DNA of 64,000 nucleotides. Origin: Methanosarcina barkeri str. Wiesmoor. GTDB taxonomy: Archaea > Halobacteriota > Methanosarcinia > Methanosarcinales > Methanosarcinaceae. A program made the translations under genes and the position numbers. Below the pieces are notes generated by a model that was given only the letters and a program-made list of their open reading frames with translations, was not told where the DNA came from and searched no databases. This document shows positions 36,746 to 46,863 of the stretch, in pieces (within the stretch, counting starts at the first letter, position 1; the number at the start of each line of letters is the position of its first letter). Location: assembly GCF_000969985.1 (NCBI RefSeq), contig NZ_CP009526.1:1178001-1242000 (forward strand), given 5' to 3'.

Positions 36746-39700
36746 ATGAATGAACAGTTGAATAACGAAACGAACCTTTTGAACAAAAAAATTAAGGCTT
36801 CAATACTGGCATTTTTTATGCTTTTAACGTTGTTTTCGATTTCTCCGGCGGCTGGAAGCGGAAATCTTCAGTATGAACTCATTGCCAGTACAACCAGTGA
36901 TGCCGAAGGCAACTACCTGTTTTCCGGCGTTCCCGACGGAAATTATACGCTTATAGCTCTTTATAATGAGGACAAATGGCGACGTGCCGATGAACAAATT
37001 CAGGTTCAAAACGGAACGGACCTTATAGTGACTCTTGATACCTCCAGCAGGAATATCGATGAAAATGAGTCTCAGGCCCTTCTTGACCTGCCTGTCAGTG
37101 AGGCTGGTCTTTCTGGAAGTGCTATAATCAGTGGACTTACCCGCCAGAAACAGATGAATGCTGACCCTATACCTCTGGGTTCCACAAACGTTCTTCTGTT
37201 AAAGGAAGCTGGAACAGAAACTCAGGATAATTCCAGTGAGACTCAGAGTAATTCCAGCGAAACTCAAGATAACTCCAGCCAGGTCCAGAGTAACTCCAGC
37301 AGCAGTCAGCACCTGAACATTGCCATTGTGACCGGATACAGAAGCCATGAGCTTCCACTAAAAAATCTAGCGGAAGAGGTCAACAGTAACAACAGCCTGA
37401 ACCTTACTCTTAGCTGCTTTATGGCTGACTACGTAATGGAAAATGACGTTGACCTTAGTGCAATGGACATAATCTACATCAACATGCTCAGTCCTTCAAC
37501 AGCCCAGAAGCTCACACCGACAGTGGACAGTGCAATTGCTAACGGGTGTGTGGTTATTGATGACGATACCCTTCTGAATGAGAGCATCCCGCTTCCTGAA
37601 GACCAGATCGAAAGTTACAGGGAAAAACTGAACGACTACTGGAGTAATGGGGCTTACGACCAGAACAACTTGAAAAACCTTATATTCTGCATCGCCAGTG
37701 ACTGCTGCGGCAGATCTGACCTGCTATATGAGGAGCCGCATACGCTTCCAGAAAGAGCGATTTATCACACGAACATGACAGGTTACTTTACCGATTCTCT
37801 GGATACCTATCTTGCCTGGTATTCAAACCGGAGCGATGGAGGGCATGTCTACGATCCTGCAAAGCCTACAATTGCAATCACCATGTACCAGAGCTATTTC
37901 CCCTTCCAGATTGAGCCAATTGATGCCCTGATCTCAAAACTGGAAGCAAAAGACTACAATGTTATTGCCACATACGGATCTGATGATCTTGCCTCCGGCG
38001 ACTTTTTCAAGCAGGGAGATGAGGTTCTTGTGGATGCAATTATTTCATTTACATACTTTGGCAACAAATTTGATGCCGAAGAGCTCGGTGTGCCTGTAAT
38101 CAACGGCATTGTTGACAATTACATGAACAGGACCGATTATGAAGCCAGCAGCAGACCGCTTCCTGCGGACAAGATGATGAAGCTCGATTTGCAGGAACTC
38201 TGGGGAGCTATTGACCCAATAATAATGGCTGCAACGGAAGTAGATCCCGAAACCGAGACTGAAACTTCGGTTTCCATAGATTACCAGGTAGACTGGCTTG
38301 TTGACCGTGTGGAAAGTTGGGTGAACCTCAGTGAAATTCCGGAGTCGGACAAAAAAGTTGCTATAATCTATTATAATCATGGAGGAGGGAAGGATAACAT
38401 AGGGGCTTCTTATCTTGATGTCATTCCAAGTTTGTCAAACCTTCTTGACGCTATGTCTAAAGACGGATATGCTCTGAATGAAAATCAGACCTTAAACGAA
38501 ACTGATCTCCTGAATTTGATGCTTACCCAGGGTATAAACATAGGGACCTGGGCACCTGGAGAACTCCAGAAAATGGTTGATACCGGCAAAGTCGTTCTTC
38601 TCCCAGAAAGTACTTATGAGAAATGGTTCTCGGAACTCCCTGAAGAAAGACAGCAGGAGGTCATTGACCAATGGGGTCCTGCACCTGGAAAGATTATGGT
38701 CTGGGAAAACGAGACTGGAAAATACCTTGTTATTCCCAGAATTGAGGTAGGGAAGAATGTGATTCTGGCTCCACAGCCTTCAAGAGGCTGGCTTGATGAT
38801 AATGAGGCTCTCTATCACGACAAGGATTTGCCTCCTCACCACCAGTACATTGCTTTCTATCTCTGGCTCCAGCATTCTGAGGAAGAAGGAGGATTCGACA
38901 GTGATGCCCTTGTTCATTTCGGCAGGCATGGGACTCAGGAATGGCTGCCTGGAAAAGAGTTTGGGCTCTCTCGGTACGACTGGCCTTCCCTGATGATAGG
39001 TGATAAGCCCGTGATTTATCCTTACGTTATGGATGGGCTCGGAGAAGGCAATGAGGCAAAGCGCAGAGGAGGAGCAGTAATAGTTGACCATCTTGTACCC
39101 CCGATTCTTTCGGCAGGAAGCTATGGGAATTATTCAAATCTGAGTGAAGCTATCCAGAACTATGAACAGGCTGAGGCTGATGCCTCTCTTAAAGCGGCTC
39201 ACAGGTCTGAAGTCTTAAACCTGACTCAGTCTCTTTCCCTGGATAAAGAACTTAACATGACAGAGGCAGAAAATAACGAGACTTACTTTAATACCACTTT
39301 CCTTGAAGGGCTTGAAGATCTTCTGGACGAGTATAAGAGCCAGTCTATGCCTTACGGGCTTCATATCCTGGGTACAAGCCCTAAAGGAGAGCAGCTTGTT
39401 GGCATGGTAAATTCTATGCTTGGAACTGACTTTGCAGACTCGGTTAATGAATTCAATAAAACCGAAGGGGCTCAGCTTTATTTGCTTGACCTTGTCCTTA
39501 ACCAGGGAGTCAATTCCACAAACGCCCAGAAGCAGGTGCTCGGAAAAAGCAATGAAACCGTCAGTACCCTCCTATCCAATGCGGAAGAATATGCTGCAAA
39601 CCTGGCTCTTGGAGAAGAGGAAATCGATCAGGTTCTCAATGCCCTGGACGGCAAGTTTATCCCTGGAAATCTGGGAGGAGACCCTGTTAGAAATCCGGAA

Positions 39701-41362
39701 ACTCTGCCGTCTGGAAGAAACTTCTATGCGTTTGACCAGCGGATAGTGCCAACAGAAGCTGCCTGGACTCTCGGTCAGGAAATGGCTGACCAGATGCTTG
39801 AAGCTTATGTTACCGAGCACGGGACTTATCCGAAAAAGGTGGCTTACGTACTCTGGGCAGGAGAAACAACAAGGCACGAAGGGGTTATGGAAGCAGAGAT
39901 CCTCTACCTGCTAGGGGTTAAGCCTGTATGGAACAGCGGCAGAGTAGTTGATGTGGAAGCTATTCCAATGGAGACGCTGGGCAGGCCAAGAATTGATGTT
40001 GTAATGCAGATCTCTGGACTCTACAGGGACATGTACCCTGACAAGGTTCGCCTGCTGGACAAGGCCGTAAAACTGGCTTATGCCCAGGAAGACTCTCCCA
40101 ATTATGTCCGGGAAAATGCAGATGCTCTGAAATCTTCTTTGACGAGTGAAGGTTCCCTTAATGATAGTGAGGCTCTGGACCTTTCCCTGCTCAGGATTTT
40201 CGGGTCTTCGGACGGCGCCTACGGCACAGGCCTTCCAAATGCGATCTCTTCAAGTGATACTTGGGAAAGCAACGACGCTCTTGCAGAGCTTTACATCAAC
40301 AAGATGTGCAATGCCTACGGAGAAGATGTGTGGGGCGAAGATCTGAAGGATCTTTTTAAAGAAAACCTTGAAGGGGTTGAAGCTACAGTGCACAGCCGGA
40401 GCACAAACCTCTACGGGACTCTGGATAATGACGATTTCTTCCAGTACCTTGGAGGGCTGAATCTTGCTATCAGTTCCGTTTCGGGAGGAGAGTATCCTGA
40501 TTCATATATCACGAACATGCTGACAAATGGGGACGAGAAAACCGAAACCCTAGAAAAGTTTCTTACGAGGGAAACCTACTCCAGATATTTCAATTCGAAG
40601 TGGATTGAAGGTATGCAGGGAAGCGGTTATGCAGGAGCCAGGGAAATGTCGGATTTCGTTGAGAACCTCTGGGGCTGGGAAGCTACGAACCCGGATTTGA
40701 TCAGTGATGACATGTGGAACCAGGTGTATAAGACGTACGTGGCGGACCAGGAACTTAGCAACTGGATTAAGAAGAATAATCCTTATGCTTACCAGTCCAT
40801 GACAGCCCGGATGCTGGAGACCGCACGCAAAGGCAACTGGGACGCCTCTGATGAGGTACTCGAAAGCCTTGCTACGGAATATGAAGACTCCGTGGTCGAA
40901 GATGGGGTTACCTGCTGCCACCATACATGCGGAAACCCCCTTCTCAATAGCTACGTATCAGGCATGGTTTCGGTTCCAGGTTTTAGCGAAGCAATAGAAA
41001 ATGCTACGCAGGAATCTCTTGAACAAGAAGAGACTGAAGAACAAAGTAGCAGTGGTGAAAAACACAGCAGTGGTGGTAATAAAGGAAGTTCGACACCTGT
41101 AATTCGGAGTACGGAGAGTAGCAATCAGACTGTTGTAGAGAGCGATACGGGATATGGGGTCGATTCCCCCGAACCTGCACCTGAGGTCTCGAAATCATCT
41201 GCTGACTCGGATTATGTTGAAGGCTATGAGATGCAGAAAGATTCCACCGAAGAACCAGATAATAGCGGTTTCTCATTTTCGGGTTCCGATATTTTTGGAA
41301 TTCTCTTCGTGATAGCAGCCATTGGTGGAATCTATTTCGGGTTCTATAAAAAGAAAATGTAA
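36746..41362 (+). CDS. Extracellular membrane-anchored CobN-like chelatase-family protein
   Basis: 1538 aa. An N-terminal signal segment (about residues 17-36) is followed by a short carboxypeptidase-regulatory-like beta domain (DAEGNYLFSGVPDGNYTLIALY), a Gln/Asn/Ser repeat stretch (ETQDNSSETQSNSS; about 155-190), and the CobN / magnesium-chelatase H-subunit domain (about 190-1400) with the family motif HFGRHGTQEWLPGK (H724) and GEGNEAKRRGGAVIVDHLVPP. After a Ser/Glu-rich stalk, one membrane helix (about 1510-1532) precedes a KKKM end. CobN and ChlH normally insert Co or Mg into tetrapyrroles in the cytosol with ATPase partners; here the domain should lie outside the cell, no ChlI/ChlD partner is encoded, and the usual T of HFGTHGT is R. 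A role in binding or handling extracellular tetrapyrroles or metal is an inference. GGAG precedes the start. Confidence 0.85.
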   Translation: MNEQLNNETNLLNKKIKASILAFFMLLTLFSISPAAGSGNLQYELIASTTSDAEGNYLFSGVPDGNYTLIALYNEDKWRRADEQIQVQNGTDLIVTLDTSSRNIDENESQALLDLPVSEAGLSGSAIISGLTRQKQMNADPIPLGSTNVLLLKEAGTETQDNSSETQSNSSETQDNSSQVQSNSSSSQHLNIAIVTGYRSHELPLKNLAEEVNSNNSLNLTLSCFMADYVMENDVDLSAMDIIYINMLSPSTAQKLTPTVDSAIANGCVVIDDDTLLNESIPLPEDQIESYREKLNDYWSNGAYDQNNLKNLIFCIASDCCGRSDLLYEEPHTLPERAIYHTNMTGYFTDSLDTYLAWYSNRSDGGHVYDPAKPTIAITMYQSYFPFQIEPIDALISKLEAKDYNVIATYGSDDLASGDFFKQGDEVLVDAIISFTYFGNKFDAEELGVPVINGIVDNYMNRTDYEASSRPLPADKMMKLDLQELWGAIDPIIMAATEVDPETETETSVSIDYQVDWLVDRVESWVNLSEIPESDKKVAIIYYNHGGGKDNIGASYLDVIPSLSNLLDAMSKDGYALNENQTLNETDLLNLMLTQGINIGTWAPGELQKMVDTGKVVLLPESTYEKWFSELPEERQQEVIDQWGPAPGKIMVWENETGKYLVIPRIEVGKNVILAPQPSRGWLDDNEALYHDKDLPPHHQYIAFYLWLQHSEEEGGFDSDALVHFGRHGTQEWLPGKEFGLSRYDWPSLMIGDKPVIYPYVMDGLGEGNEAKRRGGAVIVDHLVPPILSAGSYGNYSNLSEAIQNYEQAEADASLKAAHRSEVLNLTQSLSLDKELNMTEAENNETYFNTTFLEGLEDLLDEYKSQSMPYGLHILGTSPKGEQLVGMVNSMLGTDFADSVNEFNKTEGAQLYLLDLVLNQGVNSTNAQKQVLGKSNETVSTLLSNAEEYAANLALGEEEIDQVLNALDGKFIPGNLGGDPVRNPETLPSGRNFYAFDQRIVPTEAAWTLGQEMADQMLEAYVTEHGTYPKKVAYVLWAGETTRHEGVMEAEILYLLGVKPVWNSGRVVDVEAIPMETLGRPRIDVVMQISGLYRDMYPDKVRLLDKAVKLAYAQEDSPNYVRENADALKSSLTSEGSLNDSEALDLSLLRIFGSSDGAYGTGLPNAISSSDTWESNDALAELYINKMCNAYGEDVWGEDLKDLFKENLEGVEATVHSRSTNLYGTLDNDDFFQYLGGLNLAISSVSGGEYPDSYITNMLTNGDEKTETLEKFLTRETYSRYFNSKWIEGMQGSGYAGAREMSDFVENLWGWEATNPDLISDDMWNQVYKTYVADQELSNWIKKNNPYAYQSMTARMLETARKGNWDASDEVLESLATEYEDSVVEDGVTCCHHTCGNPLLNSYVSGMVSVPGFSEAIENATQESLEQEETEEQSSSGEKHSSGGNKGSSTPVIRSTESSNQTVVESDTGYGVDSPEPAPEVSKSSADSDYVEGYEMQKDSTEEPDNSGFSFSGSDIFGILFVIAAIGGIYFGFYKKKM

Positions 41363-41488
41363 ATATTTATTAAAAGAGTATTGAAAGAAGAGGGCTTTCG
41401 TTTGATGCTCTTTTCTTTTCTGTTTTTCTGAAATTCAGGTACATATTGACCTGAATTTGACCTGAATTTGATCTTAATTTGACCTTAA

Positions 41489-42130
41489 TTATTTAATGTT
41501 ATATCCAAAATGCTTGAGGTCTTCTTCTAAAATCAAATGCTTTTTACTGTCGGCTTCGGTGATCGGACGAACCGGACGGCAAGGGTTGCCAAAAGCAAGA
41601 TGGTTATCCGGGATATCTTTTGTTACGACACTGCCGGCACCGATTACTACATTGTTTCCTATATGTACGCCGCCCAATACAACAACATTACATGCAATCC
41701 ACACGTTGTTGCCGATATGGATTTCTTCGGCATATTCGGCCATTATCGTGTTCCCGTTTTCATCTGTTCCCATACGTTCTTGGGCAATCAGGGGATGAGA
41801 AGTGGCCATTAACGAAACATTCGGTCCGAAGCATACATTGTTGCCAATATAAATACGTGCGTCGTCCATCACCATGAGATTGAAATTCGCAACAAAGTTT
41901 TCTCCAATAAAGGTGTGACAGCCATAATTAAACTGGATAGGTCCCTGAAAATAATATTTCTTGCCGATGCCGCCAATAAATTCCTTGATAATTGGCAAAC
42001 GTTCGGGATCATATTCGTCCATTGCATTGTATCTTTGACATGCAGTGTGCGCCTTATGCTTGATGTCTCTCAGTTCTTTTTTGCGCGAATCAAACATTTT
42101 GCCCGAAAATATCTTTTCTTCTTCTCTCAT
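41489..42130 (-). CDS. Maltose/galactoside O-acetyltransferase-like protein
   Basis: Start at 42130 because GGAGGA lies 10 bases upstream; a GTG/ATG eight codons further up would place the ribosome-binding site inside the gene. 213 aa with an N-terminal mac domain (EEEKIFSGKMFDSRKKELRDIKHKAHTACQRYN region) and a left-handed beta-helix of hexapeptide repeats (IYIGNNVCFGPNVSL, IHIGNNVWIACNVVVLGGVHIGNNVVIGAGSVVTKDIPD). The catalytic histidine is in ATSHPL. The family transfers acetyl from acetyl-CoA to sugar hydroxyls. The protein is close to bacterial LacA/Maa in all motifs, and horizontal acquisition is likely. It is convergent with the CobN-like gene. Confidence 0.9.
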   Translation of the reverse strand: MREEEKIFSGKMFDSRKKELRDIKHKAHTACQRYNAMDEYDPERLPIIKEFIGGIGKKYYFQGPIQFNYGCHTFIGENFVANFNLMVMDDARIYIGNNVCFGPNVSLMATSHPLIAQERMGTDENGNTIMAEYAEEIHIGNNVWIACNVVVLGGVHIGNNVVIGAGSVVTKDIPDNHLAFGNPCRPVRPITEADSKKHLILEEDLKHFGYNIK

Positions 42131-42348
42131 CTGAGAGTTTCCTCCATCTCTCAAATACTGATTTTTGATATTGTGACTTCGATTGGGAAACCATAAAATT
42201 TCTATTTATCTACGTGTTATATAAATAATTGAAATGTGACATCAGAAAATACTATTTTACCAGTTGAATTTGTTGATATTATTTAGAGTCTTTTATTCCT
42301 AACTCTTATAGTATAATCATTTGGAAACATCGATATGGAGATGGAAGC

Positions 42349-42951
42349 ATGTTGGAAAGCAGAATTATAGCCGCAAAATCTGATGACAATTATATAGAAA
42401 ATATGTGCTTTGAAGGCGATATTCTTTCGGACGTCGATATTGCAAGGATAGAATTTGAATCGGTACAGTTTATACAATGCCAGTTCAACAATTGTGATTT
42501 TTCAAAAGCCCTCTTTTACAATTCGGTATTTGATAACTGCAATTTTGCGAATTGCAGATTTATGGATAGCTACTGGAAAGGCTCCAAAATGTTAAAGTGC
42601 AAGGGCGATGGCGGTAACTTCAGTAAGAGCTGCATGAAACAAACCTCTTTAATTGACGATTCCTTTCGATATGTGGATTTTTCAAGTTCTGTATTGGAGA
42701 ACTGCACCATTCATGACTGCAATTTCAAGGAAGCTTTCTTATCCGAGATCCGGCTAAAGAAGCCCAAGCTGATAGCGGTTAATTTCACAGGTGCGGATTT
42801 CTTTAAGACCTTACTCAAAGACATCGATTTAGCGGATTGTATTATTGATGGGATTACAGTATCCGATACATACAAGGAACTCAGAGGGGCTATAGTCAAT
42901 GCAGAGCAAGCAATAGAACTTGCGCGGATTCTGGGAATTAAAATTGTGTAA
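42349..42951 (+). CDS. Pentapeptide-repeat protein
   Basis: 200 aa forming a right-handed quadrilateral beta-helix predicted from the A(D/N)LxX-like repeats: CQFNNCDFSKALFYNSVFDNCNFANC (seen at 52-77 in segments), DFSSSVLENCTIHDCNFKEA, NFTGADFFKTLLKDIDLADC. It ends ELRGAIVNAEQAIELARILGIKI, a C-terminal helix common in bacterial homologues. Some relatives mimic DNA and protect gyrase; this cannot be assumed here. GGAGATGGAAGC lies before the ATG. With its neighbours it forms a set of bacterial-looking genes. Confidence 0.88.
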   Translation: MLESRIIAAKSDDNYIENMCFEGDILSDVDIARIEFESVQFIQCQFNNCDFSKALFYNSVFDNCNFANCRFMDSYWKGSKMLKCKGDGGNFSKSCMKQTSLIDDSFRYVDFSSSVLENCTIHDCNFKEAFLSEIRLKKPKLIAVNFTGADFFKTLLKDIDLADCIIDGITVSDTYKELRGAIVNAEQAIELARILGIKIV

Positions 42952-43119
42952 GGCATTGACTCACATATATAAATCAGAGGAGAAATGAATGGATCTGTCT
43001 TGTGTCTACTAGGGAAAGCAATGCTTTTAAGCTCCAGTATAAATTTGTTTGAAAATACATAGATATATTTAGAAAGATGTGACTAAGGTTAATCGCTAAG
43101 TGTTGAGAAAGGTGATTTA

Positions 43120-43569
43120 TTGGGTACTGAAAATCTTCGAACTTATAATAAAATCGAACCATCTTCATGTTTTATAAAAGACAGAATGATCCAAGTTATT
43201 GGGTTCGCTGCATTATTATTATGGTTCGTAGTATACGCGATCCAAACAATCGACTTTAACGAATATGAAAGCGGTTCATTAATAAAAGTAATATTGTTTC
43301 TAGCCGCATTTTGCTTTACGGTGTCTATTCTTCTCGGAACGTGGACACACTACAAAATAAAGCGCGTTTATTCCAATGATCCGTCAACAGGAATAATGAA
43401 CGCATTTAAGTGGCTTGCATTCGGAATCTTTGTTCTTATGATATCAATTCCACAGATTTTTTTCCCAGAATCCGACCGGTTCTTTGGTATATACTTAATT
43501 GTATTAACGTATGTAGGAAAACACGTAATGGAAAAGATTTCAAAAAATCTGGAGGGCAGTAAATCCTGA
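43120..43569 (+). CDS. Small multi-pass membrane protein, unknown
   Basis: 149 aa, TTG start with AGGTGA five bases upstream. Four hydrophobic segments: about 24-43 (VIGFAALLLWFVVYAIQTI), 57-77 (VILFLAAFCFTVSILLGTW), 96-113 (WLAFGIFVLMISIPQIFF) and 120-135 (FGIYLIVLTYVGKHV). No recognised motif. It lies alone between the pentapeptide-repeat gene and the TolB-like gene. Confidence 0.7.
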   Translation: MGTENLRTYNKIEPSSCFIKDRMIQVIGFAALLLWFVVYAIQTIDFNEYESGSLIKVILFLAAFCFTVSILLGTWTHYKIKRVYSNDPSTGIMNAFKWLAFGIFVLMISIPQIFFPESDRFFGIYLIVLTYVGKHVMEKISKNLEGSKS

Positions 43570-43752
43570 CTTAACTTGAGAGTAAAGGACGGCTTATTTA
43601 CGTTCCTGTATTTGATTATAAGAAGCTCACCCAATCAGTAGTTTTAGAAAAATTACTGCATTTCTCTGGCCTGCTCCCTGTTAGCTCCTAATCTTATTTT
43701 CTACAGGATTATTCTGTGTGCAGAGGTAATAGTTTATCAGGTGATGAAAAGT

Positions 43753-44748
43753 ATGAAAAATAGAGTTCTCTCAGTATTTTTAATTTTCTTTCTTTTCGTT
43801 GCATTAGTAACAGTTGCATCGGCTGGAACAGAAACTCAACTCACTCAAGATGAACGATTAACATCTGGAATATCATTCTATGATAACCATGTTTTTTGGA
43901 CGGAGAGTGCTGGGAATGGTGTACATGCCTATGACCTGACTACAAGAAAACGAACAGATATTGAGGGTGGTCATGCTGTAGAAAGCCTAACTCATACACA
44001 TGGAAATAAGGTTGTATGGACTGATGCCGATGGTAAGGCTGATTCTGTTTATATGTACGACGTTTCTACAGGCAATGAAACTAAGATAGCATCTGAACGG
44101 CGTGCCCCTGATATTTACGGCAATTATATAGTGTATACTGATAGCAACTATTATTCTGGTCAAGATCACCAAAATAACGGAATTTATCTGTATAATCTCA
44201 ATACTAACAATGAAACTAAAATAGTCACTGTTCACGGCTATCCTGCTATCACTGTTCACAGCTATCCTGCTATATACGATAAGACAGTTGTATGGTCTCA
44301 AGCTAACAACAGCAGTGGTTATGATATCTGCATGTATGACATCTGTACTCACCAAACGAGCACAATAACAACTACGAATAGTTCAGGCTACGAGTCCCAG
44401 GGACTCGATATCTACGGAAATGTCGTAGTATGGATAGAATCAGGCAATCTGTATATGTATGATATTACTGCCCATAAAGTAACTCAGGTTACCAATAGTG
44501 GAAATGCAATTGATCCTGCAATATATGGCAAACGGATAGTATATACATTAAATCGTCCTCACTCTTTTGGCGTTGGGGATATCTACATGTATGAGATGTC
44601 TACTGCCAAAACAACCCGCATAACAACCAGCACCTGTGCATTTAATCCATCTATTTATGGCGACAAAATTGTATATGCAGATGGTCGAAATTCGGAATCT
44701 CCGGATGTAAGAGATATTTATCTATATGATCTCAAGCCCAAAAACTGA
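43753..44748 (+). CDS. Secreted TolB-like beta-propeller protein
   Basis: Of three in-frame starts (43741 GTG, 43744 ATG, 43753 ATG) the last has AGGTGA seven bases upstream and begins a clean signal peptide, MKNRVLSVFLIFFLFVALVTVASA. The mature protein (331-aa precursor) is a six-bladed propeller of ~50-residue blades with the recurring pattern IYGNYIVYTDSN...IYLYNLNTNNETKI and IYGKRIVYT...IYMYEMSTAKTTRI, typical of methanogen surface proteins related to the TolB propeller. It is probably extracellular and ligand- or protein-binding. It ends with the last blade and has no anchor. Confidence 0.86.
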   Translation: MKNRVLSVFLIFFLFVALVTVASAGTETQLTQDERLTSGISFYDNHVFWTESAGNGVHAYDLTTRKRTDIEGGHAVESLTHTHGNKVVWTDADGKADSVYMYDVSTGNETKIASERRAPDIYGNYIVYTDSNYYSGQDHQNNGIYLYNLNTNNETKIVTVHGYPAITVHSYPAIYDKTVVWSQANNSSGYDICMYDICTHQTSTITTTNSSGYESQGLDIYGNVVVWIESGNLYMYDITAHKVTQVTNSGNAIDPAIYGKRIVYTLNRPHSFGVGDIYMYEMSTAKTTRITTSTCAFNPSIYGDKIVYADGRNSESPDVRDIYLYDLKPKN

Positions 44749-45018
44749 AAAGCTAAAAGCAATAATAGAGAAATAACAACAGTTTCACGTAAAACGCTAC
44801 TGTTCTTTCTTGCAGCTGATGTCATGGAAGCTCTAATAAGTATTTCTGTAGCTCTTTCCACGATTTAAGAGATTCCCTGCAAAATCGAATACTTTTACGG
44901 GAAAATACTGCATTCAACAATATAAAGCCCAATATACTGATATTTAATATCATTGAATTGCTGTAATTAGTATTAATCAGGTGTTTATACCGAATAAAAC
45001 AATAAAAAGGAATTTATC

Positions 45019-45657
45019 ATGGATATTATAATTCGCAATGAAAAAGTAGAGGACTTTAATCAAGTAGAAAACTTAACGAGAGAAGCATTTTGGAATCTCT
45101 ATGTACCTGGTTGTAATGAACATTATTTAGTACATATCATGAGAGATCATCCAGATTTTATTAAGAAACTTGATTTTGTTGCAGAATATAATGGTGAAAT
45201 AATTGGTAATATTATGTACACCAAAGCCTGGTTGTATTCGGAAGATGGAGTTAAGATAGAAATTGCAAGTTTTGGCCCCATAAGTGTATTACCAAAATAT
45301 CAGCGGAAAGGTGTAGGCAGTGCATTAATTCACCACACAATTGATATTGCTAAAAACGATGGAATAAATGTAATTGTGATATTTGGCGACCCTCATAACT
45401 ATTGCAAGCACGGTTTTAAAAGCAGCAAAGATTTCAATATTAGTGACATGACTGGTGAATACCCTTACGGCATGCTTGCTCTAGAATTAAAAGAGGGAGT
45501 TGTTAAAGGGCATAACTGGAAGTATAAATATAGTCCGGTATTAGAAATTAATGAAATTGATGCAGAAAAATATGACAAAAGATTTGAACATAAAGAAAAA
45601 GGATACAACCCTTCCCAGGAAATATTCTCAATTGCAATCAGATCATACCTAAAGTAA
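45019..45657 (+). CDS. GNAT-family N-acetyltransferase
   Basis: 212 aa. Acetyl-CoA binding motif A is FGPISVLPKYQRKGVGSALIHH (about 89-110, written here as two parts: FGPISVLPKYQ and RKGVGSALIHH), with the diagnostic Q-R-x-G-x-G. The N-terminal strand (IIIRNEKVEDFNQVENLTREAF) and YCKHGFKSS near 135 are usual for bacterial GNAT enzymes. The substrate is unknown. AAAAAGGAATTT before the ATG is a modest ribosome-binding site. The gene is AT-rich and bacterial-looking. Confidence 0.9.
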   Translation: MDIIIRNEKVEDFNQVENLTREAFWNLYVPGCNEHYLVHIMRDHPDFIKKLDFVAEYNGEIIGNIMYTKAWLYSEDGVKIEIASFGPISVLPKYQRKGVGSALIHHTIDIAKNDGINVIVIFGDPHNYCKHGFKSSKDFNISDMTGEYPYGMLALELKEGVVKGHNWKYKYSPVLEINEIDAEKYDKRFEHKEKGYNPSQEIFSIAIRSYLK

Positions 45658-45774
45658 CATTCATCTAACAATCGCTTCCCTATCAAATGCTTCCCCAGCA
45701 AATGAAAAAAATATTCGAAACACAGAGATGAGACTGTCATTCATTAGAAACTCCAAAAAAGATTTTTAAGATTA

Positions 45775-45996
45775 TCAATTTGAAATCAGAATCGTTTTCA
45801 TGTCTTCAAATTCTTCTTTTGTAATTTCACCTTTAGCATATCTTTCTTTTGCGATATCCAATGCAGACTTTACTTCATATCCACATGTCTTTTTCCAATT
45901 AATAAGGCATTTAATTCCCAGACAAGCTAGTACAATTATGGGAATCCAAAATATGAGTACTGTAAAGATTATTAGAATTTCACTTAACCCTATCAT
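45775..45996 (-). CDS. Small membrane protein with SHOCT domain
   Basis: 73 aa: a transmembrane segment (about 5-28, LSEILIIFTVLIFWIPIIVLACLG read in parts) and a C-terminal SHOCT motif, ALDIAKERYAKGEITKEEFEDMK, here residues 44-66 in two halves (ALDIAKERYAKG, EITKEEFEDMK). SHOCT motifs are short oligomerisation helices. Function unknown. The following 45997-46863 region contains no recognisable gene. Confidence 0.85.
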   Translation of the reverse strand: MIGLSEILIIFTVLIFWIPIIVLACLGIKCLINWKKTCGYEVKSALDIAKERYAKGEITKEEFEDMKTILISN

Positions 45997-46510
45997 TGAT
46001 TGACCCCTCGTATCATATTTAATTAATTAAATAAGTACTTTGTGCTTTTAATGTTATTAACTATATAGGATCCTTCCAAATCAGTACTAAAACTAAGGGC
46101 ATACAATGCTTATTTTAGATGATAGGTATGCATTTAGAGTTTCCCCAATTAAGGTACACTCTAAAAATCAATTTTTTAGATAAACAATTTATAATACTCT
46201 TTTAAATCAAGAAAAAATTGAGATAAATACTTTATTCTTTTACAATTTATATTTATTTATAAATAAGGTATCTGATGTCATTTTTATCCATACAAAATTC
46301 AATGTTAAAAGTAAGGAAAAATCAACGTTTAATTTACCAATTAAAGTACTTAAGTCATTTAAACAGCAAATAGATCATTTAATGAATGTATCTTAACTGG
46401 GAGAGGGCTGACACTACATTATATTTGGCAAATAAGGTTTAATATTCCTTAAAAAACTAATCATTTTTCAAGGGGTCTATAACTATAATAAAATATGAAA
46501 CTAGATGCCC

Positions 46511-46554
46511 ATTATCTAGCCTGAAAATGGAAAATTTCCAGGCAGCCAGATAAT
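46511..46554. other. Long imperfect hairpin in an empty region
   Basis: ATTATCT (46511) pairs with AGATAAT (ends 46554), and GCCTG with CAGGC, around GGAAAATTTCC. It lies in the 866-bp AT-rich gap 45997-46863, about 350 bp after the end of the beta-helix gene. A second small hairpin, CGGTTTT/AAAACCG-like, is at about 46616-46633. Possible remnant of a mobile element or a 3' RNA structure. Confidence 0.35.
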
Positions 46555-46863
46555 TAAATAGTTTTGTAGGAAAAGTGCTATGTTTCAGAAAATGTCAGAG
46601 AGTCTATTCAGAGTGCGGTTTTATAAGAAACCGTGTGAGAAGCAATTTTACAGAACGTTAGATACACAGAACTTTTATATACTCCGCAATTTTTTGGAAG
46701 CATGTGGATTTTTTCTGTAAAATTTAAAATTTTAAAAAGATATGTGATAGAAAATTATATGTGATAGAAAATTAACTGAATTTGAAGTTAAAACGGTTGG
46801 AATACAAGAAATTTCGTAATATCACAACTTTATATTACGCTCGGTTTAAAAAGAATTTTGAAA

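Noticed and set aside
42974-43168. 64-aa minus-strand frame between the pentapeptide-repeat gene and the 43120 gene
   Set aside because: Overlaps the ribosome-binding site and start of the plus-strand membrane gene and lacks any recognisable feature.
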